From NCBI RefSeq assembly GCF_015206815.1, contig NZ_JADEXZ010000040.1:1-53204 (forward strand): a DNA stretch of 53,204 nucleotides, written 5' to 3'. Origin of the DNA: Fortiea sp. LEGE XX443 (lineage in GTDB: Bacteria; Cyanobacteriota; Cyanobacteriia; Cyanobacteriales; Nostocaceae). The position numbers and the translations under genes were made by a program. Numbering within the stretch: the stretch's first letter is position 1; every line of letters begins with the position of its first letter. Shown here in pieces: positions 42,258-52,349 of the stretch. The notes under the pieces were generated by a model. It was not told where the DNA came from and did no database searches. It saw only the letters and a list, made by a program, of their open reading frames with translations.

Positions 42258-43838
42258 ATGTCCAAAGTTCTCGTCTCCGATCCTATTGATCAAGCTGGAA
42301 TTGACATTCTTTCCCAAGTAGCGACTGTAGATGTCAAAACAGGCTTAAAATCTGCGGAATTGATAGAAATCATTGGTGATTACGATGCACTGATGATTCG
42401 TTCTGGTACACGGGTGACAGAAGAAATTATTGAGGCTGGCACACAATTAAAAATTATCGGTCGTGCTGGTGTAGGCGTAGATAATGTAGATGTTCCTGCG
42501 GCTACACGTCGCGGAATTGTTGTAGTTAATTCTCCCGAAGGAAACACGATCGCAGCTGCTGAACACGCACTGGCGATGATGTTATCTTTATCTCGTCATA
42601 TTCCTGATGCTAACGCTTCTGTGAAACGTGGTGAGTGGGATCGCAAAACTTTTGTAGGTGCAGAAGTTTACAAAAAAACTCTCGGTATTGTCGGTTTAGG
42701 TAAAATTGGTTCCCATGTTGCGGCTGTGGCTAAAGCAATGGGGATGAAATTACTCGCTTACGATCCCTTCATCTCCAACGAACGAGCAGAACAAATTGGC
42801 TGTCAGTTGGTAGATTTGGACTTGCTCATGCAGCAAGCCGACTACATCACACTTCATATCCCCAAAACCTCAGAAACCACCCACTTAATCAACGCCACAA
42901 CTCTAGCAAAAATGAAGCCCACAGCGCGGATTATTAACTGCGCCCGTGGCGGTATTATTGATGAAGTAGCTTTAGCCACAGCCATTAAAGAAGGCAAAAT
43001 CGCTGGTGCAGCATTGGATGTGTTCGAGTCAGAACCTTTAGGTGAATCGGAATTGCGATCGCTCGGTAAAGAAGCCATCCTCACCCCCCACTTAGGAGCA
43101 TCCACCACAGAAGCTCAAGTAAATGTAGCCATTGATGTTGCTGAACAAATCCGTGATGTGCTGCTGGGACTACCCGCACGTTCCGCAGTCAATATTCCCG
43201 GACTCGGCCCCGATGTCTTGGAAGAACTCAAACCCTACATGCAGCTGGCTGAAACTTTGGGTAACTTGGTAGGACAATTAGCTGGTGGTAGAGTAGAAAC
43301 ACTGACAGTCAGATTACAAGGGGAACTGGCAACTAATAAGAGTCAGCCCTTGGTAGTAGCATCTCTAAAAGGTCTATTACACCAAGCTTTGCGCGAACGG
43401 GTAAATTATGTCAACGCCAACATCGAAGCCAAGGAACGGGGAATTCGTGTAATTGAAACACGAGACGCTTCTGTGCGCGATTATGCTGGTTCCCTACGTT
43501 TGGAAGCCACAGGTACTTTAGGCACTCATTCAGTGACAGGTGCTTTGTTGGGTGAGAAAGAAATTCACTTAACTGACGTTGACGGCTTCCCGATTAACGT
43601 TCCCCCCAGCAAACATATGGTGTTCACCTTGCACCGTGATATGCCAGGAATTATCGGTAAACTCGGTTCCCTCCTCGGCAGTTTTAACGTCAACATTGCC
43701 AGTATGCAGGTAGGACGGAAAATCGTCCGTGGTGATGCTGTCATGGCTTTGAGTATTGATGATCCCTTACCCGATGGCATTTTGGCTGAAATTACCAAAG
43801 TACCAGGAATTCGAGATGCGTATACAGTAACACTTTAA
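42258..43838 (+). CDS. serA: D-3-phosphoglycerate dehydrogenase
   Basis: SerA oxidises 3-phosphoglycerate to 3-phosphohydroxypyruvate, the first step of the phosphorylated serine pathway. The 526-residue protein is the long form: an N-terminal substrate domain (SKVLVSDPIDQAGIDILSQV), NAD-binding GIVGLGKIGSHVAAVAKAMG at about residues 144-163, the catalytic Arg in INCARGGIIDE, Glu in FESEPLG and His in ILTPHLGAST. The intervening allosteric substrate-binding domain follows, and a C-terminal ACT domain (FTLHRDMPGIIGKLGSLLGS). The ACT domain suggests feedback control by serine. The gene is upstream of prmA with a repeat-filled gap. Confidence 0.96.
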   Translation: MSKVLVSDPIDQAGIDILSQVATVDVKTGLKSAELIEIIGDYDALMIRSGTRVTEEIIEAGTQLKIIGRAGVGVDNVDVPAATRRGIVVVNSPEGNTIAAAEHALAMMLSLSRHIPDANASVKRGEWDRKTFVGAEVYKKTLGIVGLGKIGSHVAAVAKAMGMKLLAYDPFISNERAEQIGCQLVDLDLLMQQADYITLHIPKTSETTHLINATTLAKMKPTARIINCARGGIIDEVALATAIKEGKIAGAALDVFESEPLGESELRSLGKEAILTPHLGASTTEAQVNVAIDVAEQIRDVLLGLPARSAVNIPGLGPDVLEELKPYMQLAETLGNLVGQLAGGRVETLTVRLQGELATNKSQPLVVASLKGLLHQALRERVNYVNANIEAKERGIRVIETRDASVRDYAGSLRLEATGTLGTHSVTGALLGEKEIHLTDVDGFPINVPPSKHMVFTLHRDMPGIIGKLGSLLGSFNVNIASMQVGRKIVRGDAVMALSIDDPLPDGILAEITKVPGIRDAYTVTL

Positions 43839-43997
43839 AAGTGCTGAGTGCTGAGTAGAAAGTGCTGAGTGAAGAACGTTAGAAATTCAGAACAACTTAC
43901 CACTCTCATCACTCTTGCACAGACGCAACGCGTCCCCACTCAGCACTCAGCACGGGCTGAACGCCCCGCTACCGCTAACAGCACTCAGCACTTAGAT
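43839..43997. repeat. GTGCTGAG-family repeats between serA and prmA
   Basis: Units GTGCTGAGTGCTGAG (43845-43880) and their inverted counterparts (43927-43992, including CCGCTACCGCTAACAGCACT) fill this gap. They keep an open frame of 43 codons in front of prmA, which is not part of the protein. Confidence 0.8.
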
Positions 43998-44912
43998 ATG
44001 GCAAACACTTGGTGGGAATTACAGATTTTATGTGAGCCAGCATTAGAAGATTCGATCTTTTGGCGGCTGGAAGATTTTGGTAGTCGGGGGACAGCTAGTG
44101 AACGTAAAGGGAATTCTTCGCTAGTAAAGGCTTATCTGCCGCAATTTCAAGCAGAGTTACTAGATTTAGCAGCACTGGCGCTACGGCTGCGCCAAGATGC
44201 TTTGTGTGTGGGATTTTCTGCTCCTAGCTTACACTGGCAGTTAATTGATGAAGAAGATTGGGCAACCAGCTGGAAACAATATTGGCAACCCCAAGAAATA
44301 GGCGATCGCTTTTTGATTAACCCTGCATGGCTACCAATCCCGGAAACAGAACGGTTAGTGATTCTTCTTGATCCTGGTGTTGCCTTTGGTACGGGTAATC
44401 ATGCCACAACTCAACTTTGTTTAGAAGCTTTGGAAATGCGCTTGAGCAAAGTTCCCCAATCTTTTACTGGTAGCGAACAAACAGATCCAATGATTATTGC
44501 AGATATCGGTTGTGGTTCTGGTATTCTATCCATTGGTGCAGTACTGTTGGGTGCAGAAAAAGTCTATGCGGTGGACAACGATCCCCTAGCAGTACAATCA
44601 ACTTTCAGCAATCGCGCCCTCAATAACGTTAACCCAGAAAGCTTGATCCCAGCCGAAGGTAGTGTAGACGTTTTGAGCAAAATTATTGAGAAACCAGTCG
44701 ATGGCATCGTCTGTAATATCTTGGCTGACGTGATTATTCAGTTGGTTCCCGAAATGACTGCGATCGCTAAACCCACCACTTGGGCAATCTTCAGTGGCAT
44801 TTTATTAGAGCAATCGAAAGCAGTAGCAGATGCCTTAGAAGCAAATGGTTGGGTTGTGGCTACCCTGTGGAAAAAGAAAGAATGGTGCTGTTTAAATGTC
44901 CGGCGTTCTTAG
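43998..44912 (+). CDS. prmA: Ribosomal protein L11 methyltransferase
   Basis: PrmA trimethylates L11 using S-adenosylmethionine. The start is the ATG at 43998 ([20 protein letters not shown]); the longer frame to 43869 is repeat sequence. The 304-residue protein has the family N-terminal domain ([20 protein letters not shown]), then [20 protein letters not shown], the AdoMet motif [20 protein letters not shown] and [16 protein letters not shown]. The insert [14 protein letters not shown] between the domains is typical of cyanobacterial forms. It may be cotranscribed with serA. Confidence 0.95.
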   Translation: MANTWWELQILCEPALEDSIFWRLEDFGSRGTASERKGNSSLVKAYLPQFQAELLDLAALALRLRQDALCVGFSAPSLHWQLIDEEDWATSWKQYWQPQEIGDRFLINPAWLPIPETERLVILLDPGVAFGTGNHATTQLCLEALEMRLSKVPQSFTGSEQTDPMIIADIGCGSGILSIGAVLLGAEKVYAVDNDPLAVQSTFSNRALNNVNPESLIPAEGSVDVLSKIIEKPVDGIVCNILADVIIQLVPEMTAIAKPTTWAIFSGILLEQSKAVADALEANGWVVATLWKKKEWCCLNVRRS

Positions 44913-45640
44913 TTGACGTTGACTGTCAACTGTCAAGACGATGAAATATGCAAGCTTTATGTGGAATATCTGAACAATATTGATTCAATAAATTGGATAG
45001 CCGAGGCGCAACAATTCTGCCTCTATTTTTTTGCTATAGCAGTAGCCAAGGCAGTTAGGACATCGGCCAATGATAAAACTCATGCACTAAAAGACTCTTA
45101 ACCCTGTCACCGTTCGGCTGACGCTCACGGCGGAAGCCTGCGGTCACTGAGCGGCTGGTGAGCGCAGTCGAACCATGCCGAAGTGTCACCTGTTCCCTGT
45201 CACCTGCTATATAAATAAAATTTTGATACGAAATCGACCATTGAAAATTTGTAGTTACAAGTTTTGGCTTGTAAACAATCAAGCAATCTCTAGAAAGTGA
45301 AGAAAAGTTAGCTAAAAAAAATATAGAAAAATTTGCCAATTTTTCCGAAATTATCAAACTCTAGTAAGTAGATAGATGTGTGACTAACACACACTAGTTT
45401 TGCAAGTTGAAACAATATAGTTTCGCTAGTTGTAACAAGGGTGTGCTATTCATAAAAATTTACCTGAAATCTTCACAAGCATATTGCCATATCAGGCTTT
45501 CGGCAACCAATAAAAGCCCATAGCTATCTATATATTTGAAGTAAAAAATTTATGGCAAATATGAGTAGATAGAGATTTTCAGGAATATTTGTTCATCAAT
45601 TAATCAACACCAACAAATTAAAAATATTGAGGAATTTATC
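44913..45640. other. Intergenic region (728 bp) with a family C element
   Basis: The element at 45036-45212 occupies the first part. The remaining 430 bp are AT-rich with no gene; they should hold the haloperoxidase promoter. Small frames at 44913 and 45055 are not supported. Confidence 0.55.
45036..45212. mobile_element. MITE-like element, family C copy 2, inverted (about 177 bp)
   Basis: Read on the minus strand it starts TAGCAGGTGACAGGG and ends TACTGCTATA. It has a 50-bp longer centre (GGTTCGACTGCGCTCACC and a CGGCGGAAGCC word) than copy 1. The ends and the ATGATAAAACTCATGCACTA segment match the other copies. Confidence 0.75.
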
Positions 45641-47260
45641 ATGAATAAAGAGAATAAAGAGCGTCCTTCTCGTCAAGAATGCCAAGAATTAGGCCCCGAA
45701 AACAACAGACAACGTCGGAGATCATCTCGCCAAATTCGCCGCGAGGCAACACAAATCGCCTTTAACCGAGGTGTATCAGATCATATCTGTAATGGTGAAG
45801 AGCAAGACTATCGTGGTGCAAATGGATCTCCTAACTATATTGCAAACTTCTCTAAAGGTTTGCCTCATAATGAATTAGGAGAAGTTAAACCAGAAGCTTA
45901 CCAATCTCTACTCAAAGCCCTTGAAAGTGGCAAACCACAAGACTTTGAAGCTATCCAGTTAGGTCTTGGTCGTAAATTGACCAGTCCCCAAGCAGGTTTG
46001 GGTTTTGATTTACAAGGCCCAGACGGTCACGCAATTGTCATACCTCCAGCACCTCGCATTGACTCAGCACAAAACTCTGGGGAAATGGTAGAACTTTATT
46101 GGATGGCACTACTGCGGGATGTCAACTTTACCGAATATGCAAATAATTCCCAAGTAGCAGAAGCAGCAGCAGATTTATCTAAATTATCTGATTGTCGTGC
46201 GCCAAAAGTTGGCGGAAAAGTGACGCCAGCCACTATCTTCCGAGGTATTTATTCTGGCGACTTAGTAGGCCCCTACATTTCTCAGTTTTTGTTTAAGGAT
46301 ATTCCCTATGGTTCTCTGACCATTTCTCAAAGGCAGAAAACCGTAGCACGAGATATTGATTACTTGACAGATTACAACTCTTGGCTAAATATCCAAAACG
46401 GTGGTGCAGCCAAAGAAGATGTTTTTGACCCCACACCTCGTTATATCCGAAATCTGCGTGATATTGGTCAATATGTCCACGTTGATGCACTGTACGAAGC
46501 TTACCTCAATGCCTGTCTGATTCTATTGGGATTGAATGCTCCCGTAGATCAGGGTAATCCCTACAGAAACTCAAGAACTCAAATCGGGTTTAGCACTTTT
46601 GGTGGCCCCCACATTCTCAGCCTCGTGACTGAAGTGGCAACCCGCGCCCTAAAAGCTGTGTGGTTCCAAAAGTGGTTTGTGCATCGTCGCTTGCGTCCCG
46701 AAGCATTTGGCGGACTAGTTCACAACCAATTGACTGGACGTGCAAAATATCCCATCAATGAGGAAGTTTTTAAATCCAGCGCCTTAGAAAAAGTCCATAG
46801 CCGCTATGGTACTTATCTACTACCAATAGCATTCCCAGAAGGTTCTCCCACCCATCCTGCATATGGTGCGGGACACGCTACTGTAGCAGGTGCTTGTGTC
46901 ACCATTCTCAAAGCTTGGTTTGATGAATCTTGGGTCATACCTCAGCCTGTAGTTCCCAACGCTGAAGGAACTGGGTTAATTCCATATACTGGCTCTGACG
47001 CAGACAAGCTAACTGTAGGCGGTGAATTAAACAAGGTTGCAGCTAATATTTCACTCGGTCGTGATGCTGCTGGTGTTCACTGGCGTAGTGATTACACAGA
47101 ATCGCTAAAACTGGGTGAACAAATAGCAATTGGCTTGCTGCAAGAGCAGTCAATTACCTATAACGAAAATAATTTCTTTACCCTGACGAAATTCGATGGT
47201 CAGACCATCAAAATTTCTCGTGACGAAGTGAAACACTTAATGGTAGAGAAAGATGATTAG
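45641..47260 (+). CDS. Vanadium-dependent haloperoxidase (539 aa)
   Basis: The vanadate site of the bromo/chloroperoxidase fold is complete: KWFVHRRLRPEAFGG (Lys and Arg, about residue 343), SPTHPAYGAGHATVAGA (Ser, Gly and the acid-base His, about 402-418) and GRDAAGVHWRSDY (Arg and the vanadate-ligating His, about 472-484). The enzyme uses hydrogen peroxide to oxidise halide and halogenate organic compounds. There is no signal peptide (the N-terminus is very charged), so it is cytoplasmic or leaves by another route. GAGG stands 8 nt before the ATG. No halogenated natural product genes are near. Substrate halide cannot be read directly. Confidence 0.94.
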   Translation: MNKENKERPSRQECQELGPENNRQRRRSSRQIRREATQIAFNRGVSDHICNGEEQDYRGANGSPNYIANFSKGLPHNELGEVKPEAYQSLLKALESGKPQDFEAIQLGLGRKLTSPQAGLGFDLQGPDGHAIVIPPAPRIDSAQNSGEMVELYWMALLRDVNFTEYANNSQVAEAAADLSKLSDCRAPKVGGKVTPATIFRGIYSGDLVGPYISQFLFKDIPYGSLTISQRQKTVARDIDYLTDYNSWLNIQNGGAAKEDVFDPTPRYIRNLRDIGQYVHVDALYEAYLNACLILLGLNAPVDQGNPYRNSRTQIGFSTFGGPHILSLVTEVATRALKAVWFQKWFVHRRLRPEAFGGLVHNQLTGRAKYPINEEVFKSSALEKVHSRYGTYLLPIAFPEGSPTHPAYGAGHATVAGACVTILKAWFDESWVIPQPVVPNAEGTGLIPYTGSDADKLTVGGELNKVAANISLGRDAAGVHWRSDYTESLKLGEQIAIGLLQEQSITYNENNFFTLTKFDGQTIKISRDEVKHLMVEKDD

Positions 47261-47299
47261 TGATGGGTTACTAGTCACTACTAGTTCATAATTAATCAT

Positions 47300-47323
47300 T
47301 ACCCTCGGAGTCATCCGAGGGTA
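47300..47323 (+). terminator. Hairpin after the haloperoxidase gene
   Basis: TACCCTCGGA and TCCGAGGGTA form a perfect 10-bp stem with a 4-nt loop, followed by ATATT rather than a T-run. It is probably a terminator. Confidence 0.6.
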
Positions 47324-47342
47324 ATATTACGATTAGGTACTA

Positions 47343-47462
47343 AGTAGGTCGGTGTTAAAAATTGTCGTTATAACAAGGCAGGAGGCAGAGGGCAGAAGGG
47401 AAGAGGTTTTCAACCTACTTTACTTTCCGTTACATAGTTCCGTTTATTTGCACCTTTCTACT
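47343..47462. mobile_element. MITE-like element, family B copy 3 (120 bp, TA-flanked)
   Basis: It starts AGTAGGTCGGTGTTAAAAAT and ends TGCACCTTTCTACT, with TA at 47341-47342 and 47463-47464. It is nearly identical to the copies at 21322 (inverted) and 25980. Confidence 0.82.
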
Positions 47463-47525
47463 TAGCAAAAATATTCATTCCTATAAAAAATATACTTAAA
47501 CTCTTAAATTTTATCTAAGTTAGCT

Positions 47526-47780
47526 TTATTTATATTTAATTTTTAACCATAAAATTATTAAATTAAAAATAAATGATACGGCGTTGGCAATAATAATTGG
47601 TAAAGCTTGCAGAGCAATACCATAAACTAACCATAATAAAAGCCCACTCATAAATGTAATCAACATCACAAAAGAAACATCTTTTGCTGATTTCGTTTGC
47701 CAAGTTTTGAACATCTGGGGCAGAAATGCTACGGTAGTTAATCCCCCAGCAACTAATCCTAAAATTGTTAAAAAATCCAT
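47526..47780 (-). CDS. SemiSWEET-type sugar transporter (84 aa)
   Basis: SemiSWEETs are three-helix proteins that dimerise to carry sugars. The sequence FLTILGLVAGGLTTVAFLPQ has the expected PQ motif of helix 1, with QTKSAKDVSFVMLITFMSG leading into helix 2 and LPIIIANAVSFIFNLIILWL as helix 3 with the conserved Asn. The 84-residue length is right. The gene is alone, between the haloperoxidase and aroC genes. Confidence 0.92.
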   Translation of the reverse strand: MDFLTILGLVAGGLTTVAFLPQMFKTWQTKSAKDVSFVMLITFMSGLLLWLVYGIALQALPIIIANAVSFIFNLIILWLKIKYK

Positions 47781-47928
47781 TACTTTATGTAACTTATTTT
47801 AGTATTGTTAGTGTAGCATTTTACTGGAATAGCATTTATGTGTTGCTTTTATTAGACACCTTAAAAACACGAAAAAGGGCAAGTATTTAGCTCACCCTCA
47901 AATAATTCTGACAATTTAATTTTAATTC

Positions 47929-49017
47929 CTACAACACCTGACACTGGCCATGATGCCGCAATAAATGATCGCACAACACGAGTGCCACCATCGCTTCAAC
48001 CATTGGAACTGCACGAGGTAACACACAAGGATCATGTCTGCCTTTTGCAGCTAACAATGTTTCTTCACCTTCACGAGTGACTGTTTTTTGTTCTTTTCTA
48101 ATAGTTGCTGTTGGCTTAAAAGCAACTCGTAAAATAATATTTTCGCTGTTAGAAATACCGCCTTGAATGCCACCAGAACGGTTAGTTACAGTGCGAATTT
48201 CACCATTTTCATCAATATAAAATTCGTCGTTATGCTCAATTCCTGTTAACAGTGTCCCAGCGAAACCTGAACCAATTTCAAAACCTTTACTCGCAGGAAG
48301 AGACATGACAGCCTTAGCGATATCGGCTTCCAATTTATCAAATACGGGTTCACCCAAACCTTTCGGCACATTTCGTGCTACACATTCCACTACACCGCCG
48401 ATAGAATCACCTTGTCTACCAGTTTGCTCGATTAATTCAATCATGCGATTGGCGCATTCTGCATCAGGACAGCGGACAATGTTGCTTTCTACTTGTTCTA
48501 AGGTGACGGTATTTGGGTCAACTACGCCTTCCAAATCTTTGATACGCTTGACGTAACTGATAACTTCTACATTAGCAGCTTGCTGAAGTATTTTTTTAGC
48601 GATCGCACCAGCCGCGACTCTACCAATTGTCTCACGCGCCGACGACCTACCACCACCTTGCCAATTCCGAATTCCGTATTTAGCATCATAGGTCGCATCT
48701 GCATGAGAAGGACGATATTTCTGCGCCATCTCATCATAGTCTTGCGGACGTGTGTCTTGATTCCGCACGAGGATAGCAATGGGTGTCCCTAGAGTTTTCC
48801 CCTCAAACACCCCAGACAAAATCTCGCAGGTGTCTGCTTCTTTGCGCGGCGTTGTAATCTTACTTTGTCCTGGTCGTCTTCTGTCTAACTCTACCTGAAT
48901 TTCTTCGGCAGTAATCTCCAGTCGCGGAGGACAACCGTCAATTACAACTCCCACACCGCCGCCGTGAGATTCACCAAAGGTAGTGATGCGAAACAGATGC
49001 CCAAAAGTATTACCCAT
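47929..49017 (-). CDS. aroC: Chorismate synthase
   Basis: AroC converts 5-enolpyruvylshikimate 3-phosphate to chorismate with reduced FMN, the last common step to aromatic amino acids, folate and quinones. The 362-residue protein begins [20 protein letters not shown] and has the signature [18 protein letters not shown]. Further on are [29 protein letters not shown] and [17 protein letters not shown]. It is complete, single, and 68 bp from the oxidoreductase stop at 49086 in the same direction. Confidence 0.97.
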   Translation of the reverse strand: MGNTFGHLFRITTFGESHGGGVGVVIDGCPPRLEITAEEIQVELDRRRPGQSKITTPRKEADTCEILSGVFEGKTLGTPIAILVRNQDTRPQDYDEMAQKYRPSHADATYDAKYGIRNWQGGGRSSARETIGRVAAGAIAKKILQQAANVEVISYVKRIKDLEGVVDPNTVTLEQVESNIVRCPDAECANRMIELIEQTGRQGDSIGGVVECVARNVPKGLGEPVFDKLEADIAKAVMSLPASKGFEIGSGFAGTLLTGIEHNDEFYIDENGEIRTVTNRSGGIQGGISNSENIILRVAFKPTATIRKEQKTVTREGEETLLAAKGRHDPCVLPRAVPMVEAMVALVLCDHLLRHHGQCQVL

Positions 49018-49085
49018 GATTGTGAGGAAAAAGGATAAGGCTTTTGTATTCTACCGAGAGTTTTTGCAAATGTTAAAGTCCTAGA

Positions 49086-50195
49086 CTATTTTATATTTAA
49101 TTCTTCCAAGCTGGGGACATCTACCCAACTACCTGTGTTATGAGATTGATGAGCTAAATCCATTAACAATTGTGAATAAACACCTTCTCGTAAAGATGGG
49201 ACTATTGACTGCTTTTGGTCAATTCCTTGTAGCCATTGGTCTACTACTCGCAGAAATGCAGAAATGCGTCCGTCGCTGAAGTTTTGGGTAAACATTAATC
49301 GGTTGGGGATTTCAATTTCTGCTAACGGTTGTCCCACTTGGGAACCCCAAACCCGAAAACCGTGGATATAGTCTTTTTGATTTTCGCTACCTAAAACTAA
49401 TGTACCGCGATCGCCATACACTTCTACCCAATGAGTTCTCGGTGCGTGAACAACAGCACTAATGGTAACTTGGCAAGGTGTACCATCAGCCAATTCCAAC
49501 GACAGCAGGCAATTATCATCTGTATCTACTGGCTTTATTTCGCCACTGCTAGGGTCAATACGGTTAGGGATAACTGTAGTTAAATAAGCGCTGAATCTGC
49601 GAACAGGCCCAAATAACCAATAAATATAATCAAAGGTGTGAGAACCCAAAGACCCTAATGCACCACCACCTTTATCTTGAGAAGAATACCAATTCCAAGG
49701 GCGGGAAGTATCAGCACGGGAAGAACCTAACCAATCAATTTTAATTAGGCGCTTGTTACCGACATAATCTGAAGATAAGAGTTCAGAAAATAACTGCCAT
49801 CCTGGGACAAAGCGAAATTCAAAATCAACAACAGCGGTAACGCCATTTGCTGTTGCTAATTTATGTAGTTCTTTAGCTTCAACTGCGGTTAAAGTTGTGG
49901 GTTTTTCTAATAATAAATGTTTACCTGCTTGCAGCACTTCTTTTGCCATTTCATAATGCAAAAATGGTGGTGTAGAAATACTAACAGCTTGCACTTCTGG
50001 TAACTTGAGAATGTCTGCAATGGTAGTGCAAGCATGAAGAATATCATTAGCATTTGCAATTGCTTTGGCTTTATTAATATCGCGGTGATAAACAGCAACT
50101 ACATCAGTTCGAGGATGAGCTTTAAATCCCGGAATATGGACTTTTTGACCAAATCCAGTGCCGACTACAGCAACACCAAGTACATTCTGATTCAT
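49086..50195 (-). CDS. Gfo/Idh/MocA family oxidoreductase (369 aa)
   Basis: The N-terminal Rossmann fold opens VLGVAVVGTGFGQKVHIPGF and carries VQAVSISTPPFLHYEMAKEV. The family lysine motif is LLLEKPTTLTAVEAKEL (Glu-Lys-Pro at about residue 97). The C-terminal alpha/beta domain includes WYSSQDKGGGALGSLGSHTF and the His in the active-site region. The family oxidises or reduces sugars, inositols or related compounds with NAD(P); the substrate is not predictable. aroC lies downstream on the same strand, which may be only an incidental pairing. Confidence 0.93.
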   Translation of the reverse strand: MNQNVLGVAVVGTGFGQKVHIPGFKAHPRTDVVAVYHRDINKAKAIANANDILHACTTIADILKLPEVQAVSISTPPFLHYEMAKEVLQAGKHLLLEKPTTLTAVEAKELHKLATANGVTAVVDFEFRFVPGWQLFSELLSSDYVGNKRLIKIDWLGSSRADTSRPWNWYSSQDKGGGALGSLGSHTFDYIYWLFGPVRRFSAYLTTVIPNRIDPSSGEIKPVDTDDNCLLSLELADGTPCQVTISAVVHAPRTHWVEVYGDRGTLVLGSENQKDYIHGFRVWGSQVGQPLAEIEIPNRLMFTQNFSDGRISAFLRVVDQWLQGIDQKQSIVPSLREGVYSQLLMDLAHQSHNTGSWVDVPSLEELNIK

Positions 50196-50495
50196 GGTTA
50201 ATTTGGCACTCTTAAACTAATTTACTGCAAAAATCATATCGTATAGTAATACTATTTTTATAAAATTTTTCTCATATTTATAAAATTAAAAATAAAACAA
50301 TTAGTAATAATACTGAGATTTGATAAAAACCAAAATATTTTTTGCTAAATATGGACAAACGATAGAAAAAAGAAATATATATAAAATAGTTCTGTTATTG
50401 CTGTTAATAAAATTAACAATATCTACGCAGATATACAAGCTCACTCATCAAATACATAAAATATTCAAGATAGCAAATCTGGAATATAAAAAAAC
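50196..50495. other. AT-rich divergent region (300 bp)
   Basis: Between the oxidoreductase and the kinase genes. It is very AT-rich and has no repeat or gene that I can support. Confidence 0.5.
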
Positions 50496-52142
50496 ATGAA
50501 AACATCTCTGTTTCGTAAATTAAAACTTGTTCCTTCGCAACTAGTAACTGTAACAGTACTACTGACATTCCTCTTGTTCATTCCGCAAATTTGGCTCAAT
50601 TTACAAGCATATTATGATTTTCATAAAATTACTAAGAATGAATTTAGATTACAAAAACTGAGTGATAAAATTATCTATTTTGATGAAGTATTAACTATGT
50701 CAGCCCGCATGAATGCAGCTACGGGAAATCTGATGTGGGAACAAAGGTATCGCAAATTTGAGTCACAACTTGATATTGCTATTCAAGAATCTATTAAACT
50801 AGCTCCTAAAGAATATAGAAATGAGGATGCAAAAAAGATTGATATTGCTAATCAAGAATTAATTAAAATGGAATCTCAATCTTTTGATTTAGTTAAAAAA
50901 AATCAAAAACAAGCAGCACAACTACTATTATCTAGCCGCGAATATGAAATTCAAAAACAGATTTATGCTGATGGTGTTGCTAAAAGAAACTATAATATAT
51001 CGTTTCAGTTGCAGCAACAAGTTACTGAATATCAGCAAAGAATATTTTGGGCAATTTTAGGTTCTATTGTAAGTTTAATGTTGTTGATTCCGGCATGGTT
51101 TTTGGTGTTAAATTTATTGCAGGAATATTTAAAAGCTAAAAAAAATGCTCAAGTCGCCTTAGAAGAAACTAATTATATGTTAGAAAACCAAGTGACGATG
51201 AGAACAGAAATATTAAATCAGAAAAATATTCAATTACAACAGACACTGCAAGAATTACAGCATACTCAAGTACAGTTGATTCAAACTGAAAAAATGTCTT
51301 CGCTTGGTCAGTTAGTAGCTGGTATTGCTCATGAAATTAATAACCCTGTTAATTTCGTTTATGGCAACTTGATGCACGTTAGAGAATACACTCAGCAGTT
51401 ATTATCTTTAATTAATTTATATCAGCAACAATATTCTAATTACAACTCAGAAATTACTATTCTAATGAGTGAGATGGATTTAGACTTTATTCTTGATGAT
51501 CTGCCAAAACTTTTATCCTCCATGGCCGTTGGTACTGAGCGTATTCGTGAGATTGTGCTGATTTTACGAAACTTTTCCCGTCTTGATGAAGCTGATATGA
51601 AATCTGTAGATATTCATGAAGGTATTAATAGTACTTTGTTAATTTTGCAGCATCGTCTTAAAGAAAAAGACGAACAGCAGGAAATTACAATTATCAAAAA
51701 ATATGGTGATTTGCCTCTTGTTGAATGTTATCCTGGAGGATTAAATCAAGTATTTATGAATATTATTAGTAATGCCATTGATGCTTTACGTGAACAAGAA
51801 ATAGACTACTTAAAACAAGAAATTAAACAATACCATAATTACATTACTATCCATACTCAATTTCAAAATAAAGACCGCGTAATTATCAGCGTTAAAGACA
51901 ATGGTTCAGGAATAAATGAGGAAATTAAACCTAGATTATTTGATCCATTTTTTACAACTAAACCAGTCGGTCAAGGTACTGGATTAGGATTATCTATTAG
52001 TTACCAAATTATAGTAGAGAAACATAAGGGAAAAATCAACTGCATCTCAGCGCCTGGCAAGGGGACAGAATTTTTGATTGAAATTCCTGTTAAACAGATA
52101 AATGAGGCAAGGTTGGATAGTAAATGTAGTGAATATTTATAG
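50496..52142 (+). CDS. Membrane-bound sensor histidine kinase (548 aa)
   Basis: Two membrane segments (LVTVTVLLTFLLFIPQIWL at about 18-36, and IFWAILGSIVSLMLLIPAWF at about 184-203) flank a periplasmic helical sensor of about 145 residues. A cytoplasmic coiled coil (about 215-270) leads to HisKA with His279 in VAGIAHEINNPVNFVYGNL. The ATPase has NIISNAIDALREQEID, DNGSGI and GQGTGLGLSISY. No receiver domain or response regulator gene is adjacent, so the partner is unknown. The sensor region looks like a four-helix bundle; no ligand can be inferred. A family C repeat element begins directly after the stop codon. Confidence 0.93.
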   Translation: MKTSLFRKLKLVPSQLVTVTVLLTFLLFIPQIWLNLQAYYDFHKITKNEFRLQKLSDKIIYFDEVLTMSARMNAATGNLMWEQRYRKFESQLDIAIQESIKLAPKEYRNEDAKKIDIANQELIKMESQSFDLVKKNQKQAAQLLLSSREYEIQKQIYADGVAKRNYNISFQLQQQVTEYQQRIFWAILGSIVSLMLLIPAWFLVLNLLQEYLKAKKNAQVALEETNYMLENQVTMRTEILNQKNIQLQQTLQELQHTQVQLIQTEKMSSLGQLVAGIAHEINNPVNFVYGNLMHVREYTQQLLSLINLYQQQYSNYNSEITILMSEMDLDFILDDLPKLLSSMAVGTERIREIVLILRNFSRLDEADMKSVDIHEGINSTLLILQHRLKEKDEQQEITIIKKYGDLPLVECYPGGLNQVFMNIISNAIDALREQEIDYLKQEIKQYHNYITIHTQFQNKDRVIISVKDNGSGINEEIKPRLFDPFFTTKPVGQGTGLGLSISYQIIVEKHKGKINCISAPGKGTEFLIEIPVKQINEARLDSKCSEYL

Positions 52143-52292
52143 TATATGGCAGGTGACAGGGAACAGGTGACACTTCGGCATGGTTCGACTGCGCTCACCA
52201 GATGCTCAGTGACCGCATGTGACAGGGTTAAAAGTCTTTTAGTGCATGAGTTTTATCATTGGCCGATGTCCTAAATGCCTTGGCTACTGCTC
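52143..52292. mobile_element. MITE-like element, family C copy 3 (about 150 bp)
   Basis: It starts TATATGGCAGGTGACAGGG right after the kinase stop and ends GGCTACTGCTC. It shares the TTCGACTGCGCTCACC segment with copy 2 and the GTGACCGCATGTGACAGGG segment with copy 1. Confidence 0.75.
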
Positions 52293-52349
52293 TACTTGTC
52301 GTGATTCTGGATAATTAACAAGTGCATTTTAACTTTTGTTTATTAGCTC

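Noticed and set aside
43869-43997. 43-codon N-terminal extension of prmA
   Set aside because: Encoded by GTGCTGAG repeats; the family N-terminus begins at 43998.
44913-45101. 62-codon frame after prmA
   Set aside because: It begins right at the prmA stop and runs into the family C element, with no conserved content.
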